A stretch of 64,000 nt of DNA, from the NCBI GenBank assembly GCA_015680685.1, contig MNCI01017783.1:142576-206575 (forward strand), read 5' to 3'. Each line of letters opens with the position of its first letter. Position 1 is the stretch's first letter. Below are positions 38,001 to 49,145 of this stretch, piece after piece. The notes beneath the pieces are model-generated. The model made no database searches. It saw only the letters and a program-made list of their open reading frames with translations, and had not been told where the DNA came from. The stretch comes from Gnetum montanum. Its lineage: Eukaryota; Streptophyta; Gnetopsida; Gnetales; Gnetaceae. Made by a program: the position numbers and the translations under genes.

Positions 38001-40310
38001 CAGTAAATGGTGTAGGTGGGATAGATGCAAGATCAATTCTTTGAGGGAAGGTTGGCCCATTAGAAGACCATTCCCCATGTAACCAACCACAAACTTGGCA
38101 ATACTCAAGGGCTCTCAAAAACTTCCTATAGTAGTCAACAAGAGCTACCTTGGTCTGGTCCAACACCGCAGCACAAAGAATGGGGCCCACCATGAAAGTC
38201 TCTAGCACCATGCACGCTAAGACAAGCCCACCATCATCATCATGTATCCCATGTTCATCAAAGTGAGGCCTGCATAGGGAAAACAACACTTGCATTTAGA
38301 CGATGACATGAAATTTAAAATAGGGATCAAAATTAAACAAAACACAAAGGAACATACCTGTCCACTCTATATACCGTCCCAAGTGGGTTCTAAAATAGAG
38401 TGTGTACATGGAGGGCTAGGAAAAGTGTGTTGCTACTATTATAATGACTACACATAGGCAGCTCCCACACACGAGTCAAAGGACGTGTAGATCTAGGACC
38501 CTCAGCAAAGCCTCCTAAAACCCTGAAAAGTCCCTCATCAATATCAGTGATAAAAGTAAGCATGCCTTGTGTAGACCTAGGCAGTGTTGTCTCGATGATG
38601 TCACAAGCTAACTGTTTGCTTAGGTGAGACCATATAACCACACTAAAATGTTGCAAGATGAAGGACAAAAATGAACTAACACCGAGGCAATACCATATCA
38701 CATGCGGCCCGATGTGCATGTCATAGGGGGGGTGTGTCCGGTCCAAAGGGGCCAAACCAAGCAAGCACCCCAACAACCTCAACCACCAGAAGAGAAGGTT
38801 TAGGTCCCCTGCACATAGCTAACCCAATGCCAAAAACATTAGGTAAGTAAAAATTTTAGTGCTAACAATAGATCAAAACCACATAGGCCAAGAAATCACA
38901 TAAAAAAACACTTGGAATGCACAACTTCACCCCATGAGACAAGAACACCAATATCTATTTAGTGTATTTGACGCTCACTGGGATACATTAGAATCCATGC
39001 CACGATAAATCCATATAAAAATTCAAAACATAAACATTTAGGAAAACAAATAGACGATATAAACATGAAACTAGTAAATAATGGGCATCCAGTAGCAATG
39101 CACGTCTTCACATCCCAGCTCACGTTGCGTATCTTTAGCATCTCCAAACCAAGTCACTTTGGGCCCTGCAAGCAAGCCACTAGCAAGTCACGTTGGGCCT
39201 TCCCATCCCACTAGCAAGTCACACTGGGCTTTCGCATCCCACTAGCAAGTCACACTGGGCATTCCACTAGCAAGTCATGATGGGTCTTCCCTTCAACACT
39301 CATCCCAGCGTCCCACATTCTAGCTCACGTTGGAACCTGCAACTTGCCCCAAAAATCCTGCCCACATTCATGCTGGCCATGTCCTACCTAAAAAATCCTT
39401 GCCAAAAAACCCAAAAAATTACAAGTCACGCTACCTTGGGCAAAATCCAAAAATTTACAAGTCATGCTGGGCTCCCCAAAAATTCAAAAATGTGCAGTCA
39501 TGCTACCCCCTACAAAAATTCAAAATGTGCAATCACGCTACCCCTTCGAAAATAAAAAATGTGCAATCATGCTGCCCCTTCAAAATTGAAAAATTACAGT
39601 CATATTGGCCATTCTTGCCCCTCTAAAAAATCCAAAATTTTTGTAGTCATGTTGCCCACCAAAACTGAAAAATTCTACCCAAAATTCTAAGTCACGCTAT
39701 TCATTCCCTGCCCTAAAAATTCTAAGTCACGCTGTTCATTCCCTACCCTGATAATTCTAAGTCACATTGTTCATTCCCTACCTTGAAAAGTCTAAGTCAC
39801 ACTGTTCATTACCTACCCTAAAAATTCTAAGTCACACTGTTCATTCCCTACCTAAAAATTCTAAGTCACGCTGTTCATTCCCTGCCCTGAAATCTAGGAA
39901 AATTTGCAAGTAATGGTGCTCCTCCAAAATCAAGAAATTTATAGTCATGCTACCAAAGATGCCAAAGAGGGCAAGATAGTCATGTTGTCAAGAAGGGTAG
40001 GAGGCTCACGCTGCAAACAAAGAAAATCCCAAGCTCACAAACGCAGCTCATCCTGCAACTCAAAAGACAAGCCTTCCTCCCCACACTCATGTTACACCCA
40101 TAAACCCTGCAAAAACCATGCCAAAAAAAAATAGAAACCCTGAAAAAACTAAAAACCCCGATGATTCCAGAAATCCCAAAGCCCAAATCATGGCCAAAGT
40201 TCTACCCTAGGTAACGCTACTACCAGAGAAAAATTGGGGAAAAGAATTCACCTGTGCAAAGCCTTCTTCCACGTTGGGATCCTAGCTTGGGGAAGATGCT
40301 AGAGAAGCTC
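35045..40310 (-). pseudogene. Antisense, multi-exon additional gene of element F
   Basis: Minus-strand exons bounded by GT/AG: exon 1 ends 40,253; exon 2 38,808-38,358; exon 3 38,269-37,998 (272 nt); exon 4 37,902-36,855 (1,048 nt); exon 5 about 36,765-36,437; exon 6 36,349-36,147; exon 7 36,045-35,252; exon 8 35,113-35,045. Each aligns with the gene of H. Recognisable segments: FSVVIWSHLSKQLACDIIET (exon 2), EYCQVCGWLHGEWSSNGPTF (exon 3), KFLSDLFGMPMDGAMVSIDK and HFTFAFFAGYLRRFTKFLVV (exon 4), CQDWKSFAAKV and MEMFIDGLGL (exon 7, coiled-coil). A one-base length change in a C run near 38,730, other frameshifts and several stops make it a pseudogene. Function unknown. Exon 4 resembles plant transposon-associated or plant-mobile-domain-like proteins in style only. 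Confidence 0.75.
39100..39900. repeat. Tandem/degenerate AAGTCACGCTG repeats in intron 1 of the F antisense gene
   Basis: Motifs GCAAGTCACGCTGGGC (39,160-39,290) and CAAGTCACGCT..AAAATTC (39,420-39,660) lead into a 35-bp tandem array (39,680-39,890). In the array CTAAGTCAC starts at about 39,686, 39,722, 39,757, 39,792, 39,827 and 39,861, with core AAAATTCTAAGTCACGCTG. The ORFs across it (for example 39,277-39,626) are repeat translations. More copies lie at 40,425-40,495 upstream of exon 1. Confidence 0.85.
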
Positions 40311-40939
40311 TTCGCTCTCCTCTACAAATGCCAAATCTGCCTACCTCTTCCCCTTATCCTAACTTGCCTTTCCTCTACCCTTGTCCTTCATGTTGCCTTG
40401 TGCATGTTGACGCTGTTGACGGCAAGTCACGCTGATGTCGTAGCTCACGTTGCACTCCTAAGTCACGTTGTAGTCAAGAAGTCACGCTAGTACAAAATTC
40501 CCTTCCTCCACTTCAAAATCCCCTTTTTAAACCTAACACATTCTATTTCTATCTTCTTTTGTTTTACTTTATTTTTCTCTCACTTTATATTTGCTTCATT
40601 TGTTTAAATTTGTTTTCATTTGTGTTATATGTTAGCACATAAAATTCATAAAACTTTGAAATCCCTAAACTTATTGTTCACTCTCAAATTTAAAAGTCAA
40701 AATTTAAAAATGATGCATACACTTAGTCTAAATGACAAGTCAACATATGGCCTGGTATAGCCTTAAACTACCATGTGGCCCAGCACAGCCTTAAACTGTC
40801 ATGGCTCTAAACTACCATGACTATCACCGCATCTCCAAATTTTTGTCAGTACATAGTTCACTTATATTTAGTAACTCCTTGCTAAGAGGGTGTCTATTGC
40901 TCCACTCCTATTTTAAATTGATAGGAGCAAGCACATGGC
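40311..40939. other. Spacer of F between the antisense gene and RT
   Basis: GTCACGCTG-type motifs lie at 40,425-40,495. At 40,737-40,820 three CCTTAAACTACCATG-like copies of the spacer motif occur. The rest is AT-rich. No gene. Confidence 0.5.
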
Positions 40940-42016
40940 CACCAATAATATCCTCTCAACATTGTCTCTCAATGGACCATACGGGGAGGTAGAAAGAGCA
41001 ATCAACCCAGAATCCTTGGATCTAGACCCATCCACTTATTCTAATTTAATAGCCTCCACTCAAGAAATGACATATTGGCCTAAAAAATGACTAAAACTCT
41101 AGATCTAGAAGCTAATAATATCACTAAAGATCCTCTAGTTGAAATCCCCATTGCCACGATCAATGACGAAACCAGAATATTGAAATTAAGTGCCTTACTA
41201 GACTCGCAACTCGTAGGTGACCTCACTCAGGTGTTAAAAGACAACATAAAAACGTTTGCATGGTCATATACTAACATGCTAGGACTAGATCCCTGGATAA
41301 TCCAACAAAACATTATTCTTGATGAAAAAATTAAATTGGTGAAGCAAAAAGCAAGGAAGGTCAGACCCGAGGTTGCATTGGCCATCCGTGATGAAATCAC
41401 AAAACTCTATCAAGTCGGTTTCATCTGGGCCGTTGACTATTCCAATTGGATATCAAACATTGTTGTCTATGCATATGCATTGACTTCCATAACCTCAACA
41501 CAACCACTATAAAGGACAATTTCTAGTTACCTAGCATTGATAAACTTATTGACACAACTGCTAGGCATGCACTATTGACCTTTATGGATGGATTTTTAGG
41601 GTATAACCAAATAAGAATCAATCCGGAACATCAACTTAGAACAACTTTCATGAAACCTTGGGGTACATTCTGTTATACTATGATGCCATTTGGCCTTAAA
41701 AATGTAGGAGCTACATATCAATGAGCAATGACATATATATTCAGTGATTACATGCTCAATTTGCTCAATGATTACGTCGATGATATCATAGTCAAATCTA
41801 AAACAACTGAACAACATGCAAAAGATCTAGACTTAGTGCTTAAACGTTGTCTCAAATACTATCTTAGACTTAACCCGAAAAAGTGTGTCTTTGGTGTTAA
41901 AATGGGCAAAATGTTTGGCTTTCTAGTCTTTGAAACAGGAATATGGGTAGATCTTGATAAGGTTAAGGCAATTACTAATATGCAACCACCAAAAAAACCT
42001 TACCGAGTTACGTGGT
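40940..42016 (+). pseudogene. Tat-like reverse transcriptase of element F (first part of split pol)
   Basis: The lead-in (41,087-41,440) includes DNIKTFAWSYTNMLGLDP and VALAIRDEITKLYQVGFI. A deletion of about 20 nt with a frame change near 41,465 removes the PKKNG motif found in H. RT continues with ICIDFHNLN, FMDGFLGYNQIRINPEHQL, GTFCYTMMPFGLKN and the catalytic box LNDYVDDIIVKSK (about 41,767-41,805), then LRLNPKKCVFGV and GIWVDLDKVKAITN. Two in-frame stops are present. At 42,016, at the start of the RNase H tether, element H interrupts the gene; it continues at 62,821. Confidence 0.85.
42012..42016 (+). other. Target-site duplication GTGGT, left copy
   Basis: GTGGT immediately precedes the TGTACC end of element H and is repeated at 62,816-62,820 directly after its ...TTTCA end. 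Removing H plus one copy joins the two halves of pol of F. Confidence 0.9.
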
Positions 42017-43895
42017 TGTACCGTCCGAAATCGTTGATGCAAGGCTGGAATGAAACAAACACCAAGAGATCCTCTGGAAGAAATACAGAAGACCCTACCT
42101 TCGCTTGAGGGCAAGCTAGAATGGACGAAGGCAAAGTGCCTTGAATGGTCTGCACATGGATCAAACAAGGACTTCCCCAACGTACGCACTTTGCAATGCA
42201 TTGGCTTATAAGTAAATGATTCACATTAAACATAAACCGTAACGTAAACAAACACAATAATGTAAATTGTAATGTAAACGTAAACTGGTAAAATAAAGAA
42301 AACTGCAATAAATCTAGGCAAAAATGTAAACTATTTTGTATTGAAAAAGTGATTACAGCGTGCACCGGTCAGAACGCAGTTGTGGATTAATCACAAGGTG
42401 GACGTTTAGCCCCGGTGGGTGATGACAGGTGCTAGGAGATGTAAGTTTTGGGTTACAGGAAAATGCAGCGTCCAAGTCTAATGCCCAGCGTACAAAGGTT
42501 TATGCCCAGATTTGCTAAGTGTACCAGATCCAGTTTTTGTTGTCTTTGTTTGTAAAAATTTCCAACCTTGATCTAGTGAAAAATTGGGGTTTTTATAAGA
42601 TCTTGGGCGTTAGATTCGGATATGGAAGGAGATGAGTGGCTATGAGGTGAGAAAAGTTCAGATCGGGAGACAGGTGGTGCATTGACCGAGTGCAAGATAT
42701 GTTACAACTGCACAGCGTGCAGCATATGAGATTGTGCATCAACCTCAGCGTATAAGCTTAGCATCAACCTCAGTGTATAGGCTCAGCATCAACCTTAGTG
42801 TATAGGCTCAGCATCAACCTCAGCGTACAGGCTCAGCATCAACCTTAGCATACAGGCTTAGCATCAACCTCATCGTATAGGCTCAGCATCAACCTTAGCG
42901 TCTCAGCGTACACCAAAATTTACCTAGCGTACACACATGAAAATGCATCATTTTGAGGTCAAAACTTGATTTTCAGGTGCCTAAAATTGCCCTACCTTCG
43001 GGAGTCGATTTTAGGTGAAAATCTTGCTCTTTGGTGCTTGTTTTGGGCCATTTTTTGTGGTGTACGCTAGGCTATACGTTGGTCAACGTACACGAAAATG
43101 TACCCAGCGTACACACATGTAAATGCATCATTTCAATGTCAAAACTTGATTTTTAGGTGCCTGTTATGATGCCCAATAGGTGCCCTACCTCCAGGAGTCA
43201 ATTTTAGGTGAAAATCTTACTCTTTGATGCCTATTTTTGGCTATTTTTGGTGGTCTACGCTGGGCTGTAAGCTGGTCAGCGTACACCAAAATGTACCCAG
43301 CGTACACACATGAAAATGCATCATTTTGAGGTCAAAACTTGATTTGCAGGTGGCTATGATGATGCCCAACAGTTGCCCTACCTCCAGGAGTCAATTTTAG
43401 GTGAAAATCTTTCTCTTTGGTGCTTGTTTTGGGCCGTTTATGGTGGTGTACGCTAGTCAGCGTACACCAAAATGTACCCATCGCACACACATGTAAATGC
43501 ATCATTTAGGGCCCAAATTTTGATTTTTAGGAGGTTGAGAGCTACTAGGGACCTTGGGGAAGGTCTTGGGGTGTCCAGACACTCAATTCTGGCATGTTTT
43601 GGCTAATTTTTGGGGCCCAAAAGTTGCTATACGCTAGCTTGTATGCTAGCCAGCGTACAACCCAGTGTGAACAGAGTATACTTGGTCAAAACATAGTATT
43701 TTGAACCCAAAACATGAAATTCTTGATGCTGGATGCTGATGTAGTCACCTACAGATCCCACGGAAATCTTTCTTGTTCAATTATGCTTTGTTTGATGTTG
43801 TTTTTGAGGCTTTCAAGCTTGGTCATGCTGGGGACCAACATGACTTAGCCCAATTTTTGTCTACAAGTGTTAGCCAAAATTTTTGTGATGTTTCA
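42017..43895 (-). repeat. 3' LTR of element H (left copy, 1,879 bp)
   Basis: On plus it starts TGTACC and ends TTTCA. It contains a 25-bp tandem array (GCATCAACCTCAGCGTATAGG units, 42,735-42,905) and four units of a 180-193-bp repeat, each with GTACACCAAAATGTACCCAGCG and AAATGCATCATTT (anchors 42,945; 43,125; 43,318; 43,498). The right LTR has only three such units, which accounts for most of the 192-bp length difference. A TATAAAA box (minus) lies at about 42,589-42,596. Confidence 0.9.
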
Positions 43896-43912
43896 TTGGT
43901 CCCTCTTTGTTG
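43896..43912 (-). other. Polypurine tract of element H
   Basis: On the minus strand AACAAAGAGGGACCAA is directly followed by the LTR start TGAAACATC. The position and purine content fit the plus-strand primer site. Confidence 0.7.
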
Positions 43913-45413
43913 AAGCCTAGAGAAATCAACCTGAGAGGTGTCAAAAAAGAAGTACAAAACACCACAAACAAACTGGTAGCAAGCATTGTCCTTTGGCACT
44001 TAGCCAGATGTCATCGCACCGTGTTCAAAAGTACCTGGGATTGGGAAATGAAGTTTTGAGATGATATCTAGAGGAGATGTTTGTAACTATGGGATTGAGA
44101 ATTGATCAAGGGATTGTTTCGGTGTGGGAGAGGATTATTCATCTTGTGCAAACAAGTCATGTTGTTCCTTGTCGATGGCCAATATTTGGCAGACTTGGAA
44201 CCAAGGCATCAGAAGTACATCCTTTGGAGGAACGAGACTCTTGTATCATGTTTGAGAGAACTCGTTGTCACAACCAAAGCCACACGATGAGGTGATGCGT
44301 TCTTTGGAGAAACAGGACCCTTGTGGAGTGTCAAAGGGAACCCATTGTCCGACAGCCAAAACCACGCAGTGAGGTGAAACATGATGGTTTGAGACACAAG
44401 TATTTCTTTCCAAGACAACTTCCTTCCCACCTGGGGCTTGTATGGGAAGTGCCAAGTGTCTTGTGGTTCATTTTGCTCTTTGCTATTGGATCTTTTCTTT
44501 TCTTTTTCTTTTTCTTTTCTTTTTTGGAAAGAGCTTTCTTTCAATTTTGCACCCATACTCACGTGCCGTGTTGTGTGTTGTAATTGCTTAAGAGTGTCGC
44601 AGTGTGCAATAGTGTGCTCACAGTTTTGGGGTGTACTGGGTGTATCTGGGAACTGTAACTGGGTAGGAAAGGGAATGAGAGTGTTGGGGAAATGGAGAAT
44701 GTATTGGGAACTAAGAATGTACTTTTGAACAGATTTATTAACCTGGTTGCGTGCGTCAGAAACAATGTGGCACCTTTTCACCGTGATGAAGTGTATCCTT
44801 GTATGAGCACCACTAGGTGTCATCCTACAAACACAACTCCAAGAAGACAAGAAAACCACAAGTGAATGAGTTAGCAAACACTTTAGACATGAATGTGGCC
44901 GATGCAAATGGAGGCACCATGTGAAACTTAAGGTAAACAAAATGAGCATCAATAGTGTTGTCAGAGCTGATGTGATGAATGATGCAGCAGGAGTTGATGA
45001 AGAAATGTCATGAATTACAGCATTAGATGAATATGCCAGAGATGATCTTGCTAGTTTATAGTCTTAGCGGACTATCGTGGGTTAGTTTTATGTCATAACC
45101 CATTGGATGTTGCCAGTTTATCATCATAGCGGATGGTGTGATGCTAGTTTATAGTCATGGAGGACTATGAAGAGGCAAGCTAGTTTATAATCTTAGCAGA
45201 CTCTGGTGAATGAGTGTGACAGTTTAGTGTCATGTCGGATAGAGCTCTGTGGTGTCGGTTTACCGTCATGACGCTAGGACGTTCTGTGGTGCTAGTTTTT
45301 TAAGTCATTGCCCAGGACATTCTGTGGTATCAGTTTACTATCATGATGCTAGGACGAATTTGTGGTATCAGTTTACCATCATGATGCCAGGATGAATGCA
45401 TACCTAAGTGACT
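43913..45413 (-). other. 3' noncoding region of element H with motif cluster and an 83-bp duplication
   Basis: No family-supported gene. 45,050-45,400 has about ten copies of the 20-25-bp spacer motif (plus-strand forms such as AGTTTATAGTCATGGAGGAC, AGTTTACCATCATGATGCCAGG). 44,221-44,386 is a diverged head-to-tail duplication of about 83 bp (TTTGGAGGAACGAGAC and TTTGGAGAAACAGGAC anchors at 44,221 and 44,304). A 247-codon minus ORF (44,952-44,209) spans this duplication. It is sense to the element but has no recognisable domain, and I do not call it a gene. Confidence 0.6.
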
Positions 45414-48400
45414 TCAAACGTGAAACAGCTTGAGGTACAAATGATTCGTTGGATGTGTAAGCTCGTTTCCGTCCATGTCCGCTAGTTTGAACGCTCCATT
45501 GTCGTACGCTTTGGTGACCAAGTAAGGGCCTTCCCAGTTGGCTGAGAATTTGTCTGGGTGTTTAGGGACCACCTTAAGTACAAGGTCACCTTCTTTGATC
45601 AGGTGCTTGTGAATGTCATGTTGATGGCATCATTGTTGTTGCTTCTGGTACAACTCAATATTATCTAATGCACGCATGCGTTCCTCCTCCACTAAATCCA
45701 GGTCAACAATGCACGAGTCATTATTTAGACCTTCATCGAGGAGTCTGGAGAGTGTGATCCTCAAGGATGGTACCTGCAACTCCAAAAGTAAAACAGCTTC
45801 TAAACCATAAACAAAACTATATGGTGTTTTACCTGTGGATGTCCTATGCATCATTCTATATGCCCATAGCGCATAAACTAGCTGCTCGTGCCATCTTCGT
45901 TTGCTCTGATGAAGCATTTTCTTGAGCACCATGATGACAGTTTTATTTGTGGCTTCTACTTGTCTGTTGCTTTGAGGATAAAATGGAGACGAGAACGAAT
46001 GTTTAATGCCTAGGCTGTCGCAAAAGGTTTTTGTTTCAACATTGCTAAATTGTGGCCCATTGTCAGTAATGATAGTCATTGGGATGCCAAAACGGATCAT
46101 AATGTTTTCAAGGATAAAGTTACATACTTGTTTCGATGTGGTCTTCCTAAGAGGAATAGCTTCTACCCATTTCGTGAAGTATTCAGTCGTAGTTATGATG
46201 AAGCTATGTCCTGCTAAAGATGGAGGAGTTATTGGTTCAATGATGTCTAACCCCCACTTCTAGAAAGGCCATGTGATTTGGGCTGTATGCAACTCGTTGG
46301 GTGGAACATGTATAAGGTTACCATACTTTTGACACGTATCACACGTTTTGACCTTGGAGAAATAGTCGTACTCCATGTGTGGCCAATAGTACCCTAAATG
46401 CCTTATTTTGGTTGCCATTGCTTTGGGCGCTATGTGCCCTCCGCAAAGCCCCTCATGAACTTGCTCCACGATGGTCTGGCCATCGGTGATACTAACGCAT
46501 ACCAGCAAAACGCCTTCATAGGATCTACAACATAACGTATCCCCTACAAGTGTATATTGCCGAGAGCATTTTCGCACTGCGTCCTTTTGTGCATTCGTTA
46601 GATGTTGAGGTGGTTCACCATGTAGAAGGTACTCCTTTATGTGATCGTACCATTCTACAGCGTGTGTCGTGCTAACAGATGCTATGGGAAGTTCATTGGG
46701 AGCGTCAGTTATGGGCTTGTAGCAACTCATGATGGAACTAGGCAACGCATGAAACATGTCCGGTAAGCTGTTTAGAGCTAATGTGGCTAGTGCATCTGCA
46801 ATGGTATTATTGTTTCGAGAAACATGTTGCACTTCTTTGTTTGTAAATTGTTTTAGCAAGCATTTTGTCAGGTCACAGTATGGTTGTAAGTGTGGAGCTT
46901 TACATTCATATACTTCCGTGACCTGGTTAATGACCAATTGTGAATCGCCTCAAACTGCAAGCCATGTGATTCCTGAAGCTAGTGTTGCGATGAGACCTCT
47001 AAGGAGACCTTTGTACTCTGCCACGTTATTAGTGCTAGAAAAGTTTAATCAATAGGCAAATGGTCAGATCTCCCCGGAGGGATATGTGATGACTTCCGCA
47101 GCACTTCCTCCTCGAGAGGTGGATGCTCCATCGAAATTTAGGATTGCGTCATAGTCATTAGGCACTATGCCTATTGTGCTTACGTTTTCATCTGGAAACT
47201 CTAGATTAATCGTTGCTTGATCCTGTGTTGGTGATGCGGTCATCTGATTGACTATAGCTTGACCTTTGATGGATGATTGGGCTATGTAGTGCAAGTCAAA
47301 CTTAGCAATCATTGCTTTCCATCGAGCTATCTTGCTTGATTCGTACATGTTGTTTGTGATAGCTCTAAGTACATTGTCCTTACAGATTATGTTGACTTGG
47401 TTACGGAAGAGATAATGTCGCCACCTCTTTAAAGAGAAGATGTGACCTCTCCACGTCACTGTAACGTTGTTCGTAGGCTACTAATGCGTGACTCAAGTAA
47501 TAGACAGGGATTTCGGTTCCATCATTGCGTTTCTGACAAAGCATAGCCGCGATGGATGTGTCTGCTATTGCAAGGTAGATATAGAATGGTTTATTGTTCT
47601 GTGGAGGATAAACTATTGGTAGTTGAGCTAGTGCCATTTTAGTGTTGTCAAAGGCTTCTTGGCACTGTGGAGTCCATTCGAAATGGACATTCTTACGTAA
47701 TAGATGTTGCATGGGGCTCAACTTGTTCGTCAGTTTCTCTATCTTGTTCTATGAATCATCTAATGAATTGTAATCTACCTTGTAGACCGCAAAGTTCGGT
47801 AAGGTTGCTAGGTGATTTTAAATTTGTTATGGCCTTAACCTTATCGGGGTCTACTCGTATCCCTACTTCCGAGACTATGAACCCAAGCATTTTGCCTTTT
47901 TTGACTTCAAAGACACATTTCTTTGGGTTAAGTCTTAGCTCATATTTTAAACAACGCTTTAGTACCAAGTCAAGATCTTGTACGTGTTGCTCTAATGTTT
48001 TTGATTTAACCGTGATGTCATCTACATAATCATTGAGCAAGTTGAAGATATAATCATTAAAGATAAATTTCATTGCTCTTTGATATGTAGCACCGGCATT
48101 CTTGAGGCCGAATGGCATCATCGTGTAGCAAAAAGTACCCCATGGTGTCATAAAGGTCATCCTAAGCTAGTGCTCAGGGTTAATCTGAATCTGGTTATAT
48201 CCTAAAAAGTCATCCATAAAAGATAACAAGGCATGCCCAGCAGTTGGGTCAATAAGTTGATCAATGCTAGGTAGGAGGAAATCATCTTTTTATGGTTGCG
48301 ATGTTGGGGTCCCGGAAGTCAATGCATAAGCGAATGCTTCCGTTCTTCTTTGGGACAATGACCATGTTGGATACCCAGTCAACGTAGTCAACAGCCCGAA

Positions 48401-48671
48401 TGAAACCAGCTTGATAAAGCTTGGTGATCTCACTGCGAACTACCAATGCTATCTCAGGCTTAGCCTTATGTGCTTTTTATTTCACTAGTCTTAACTTCGG
48501 ATCGAGTATGATGTTGTGCTAGACTATTCGAGGGTCTAGCATAGGCATGTCAGTGTAGGACCAAGCGAATGCTTTCATGTTGTCTTTAAGCACCTGTGCT
48601 ATGTCATCAGCAAGTTGTGTGCTCAATAATATACTTAGCTTCAGGATTTTGACTTCGCCATCTGACATAGT
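45414..48671 (-). pseudogene. Tat-like Pol of element H: RT, RNase H, second RNase H, integrase
   Basis: RT (48,671-47,760): MVIVPKKNGSIRLCIDFRD, MPFGLKNAGATYQRAM and the box LNDYVDDITVKSK. RNase H 1 (47,720-47,400): PFYIYLAIADTSIAAMLCQ. Second RNase H (about 47,150-46,750): LNFDGASTSRGG, NNVAEYKGLLRGL and NTIADALA, acidic residues present. Integrase (46,650-45,414): zinc module HEGLCGGH...CDTC, core motifs WGLDIIEP, IITDNGPQF and QVEATNK (DDE retained), C-terminus LIKEGDLVLKV...NGAFKLADMDG, stop at 45,416-45,414. Defects: frame changes near 48,290 (A run), 47,750 and 47,430, and several stops, including TAG before KWGLDII. The N-terminal part is lost in the gap. It would make and integrate element cDNA if intact. 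Confidence 0.9.
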
Positions 48672-49145
48672 NNNNNNNNNNNNNNNNNNNNNNNNNNNNN
48701 NNNNNNNNNNNNNNNNNNNNNNNNNNNNNNNNNNNNNNNNNNNNNNNNNNNNNNNNNNNNNNNNNNNNNNNNNNNNNNNNNNNNNNNNNNNNNNNNNNNN
48801 NNNNNNNNNNNNNNNNNNNNNNNNNNNNNNNNNNNNNNNNNNNNNNNNNNNNNNNNNNNNNNNNNNNNNNNNNNNNNNNNNNNNNNNNNNNNNNNNNNNN
48901 NNNNNNNNNNNNNNNNNNNNNNNNNNNNNNNNNNNNNNNNNNNNNNNNNNNNNNNNNNNNNNNNNNNNNNNNNNNNNNNNNNNNNNNNNNNNNNNNNNNN
49001 NNNNNNNNNNNNNNNNNNNNNNNNNNNNNNNNNNNNNNNNNNNNNNNNNNNNNNNNNNNNNNNNNNNNNNNNNNNNNNNNNNNNNNNNNNNNNNNNNNNN
49101 NNNNNNNNNNNNNNNNNNNNNNNNNNNNNNNNNNNNNNNNNNNNN
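48672..49145. other. Assembly gap (474 N)
   Basis: A run of N upstream of the visible RT of H. It hides any splice acceptor or pol start. Confidence 1.

Noticed and set aside
42735-42905. CRISPR-like regular array with 25-bp period
   Set aside because: A short LTR tandem repeat without unique spacers, in a plant retrotransposon; also present in the other LTR.
44209-44952. 247-codon minus ORF between pol and 3' LTR of H
   Set aside because: It spans a duplication and low-complexity Lys/Glu sequence, has no recognisable motif, and no counterpart is visible in F within the window.
47667-48029. Plus-strand ORF of 120 codons over RT of H
   Set aside because: Shadow of the minus-strand RT frame, whose motifs (YVDD box, NPKKCVF) are unambiguous.
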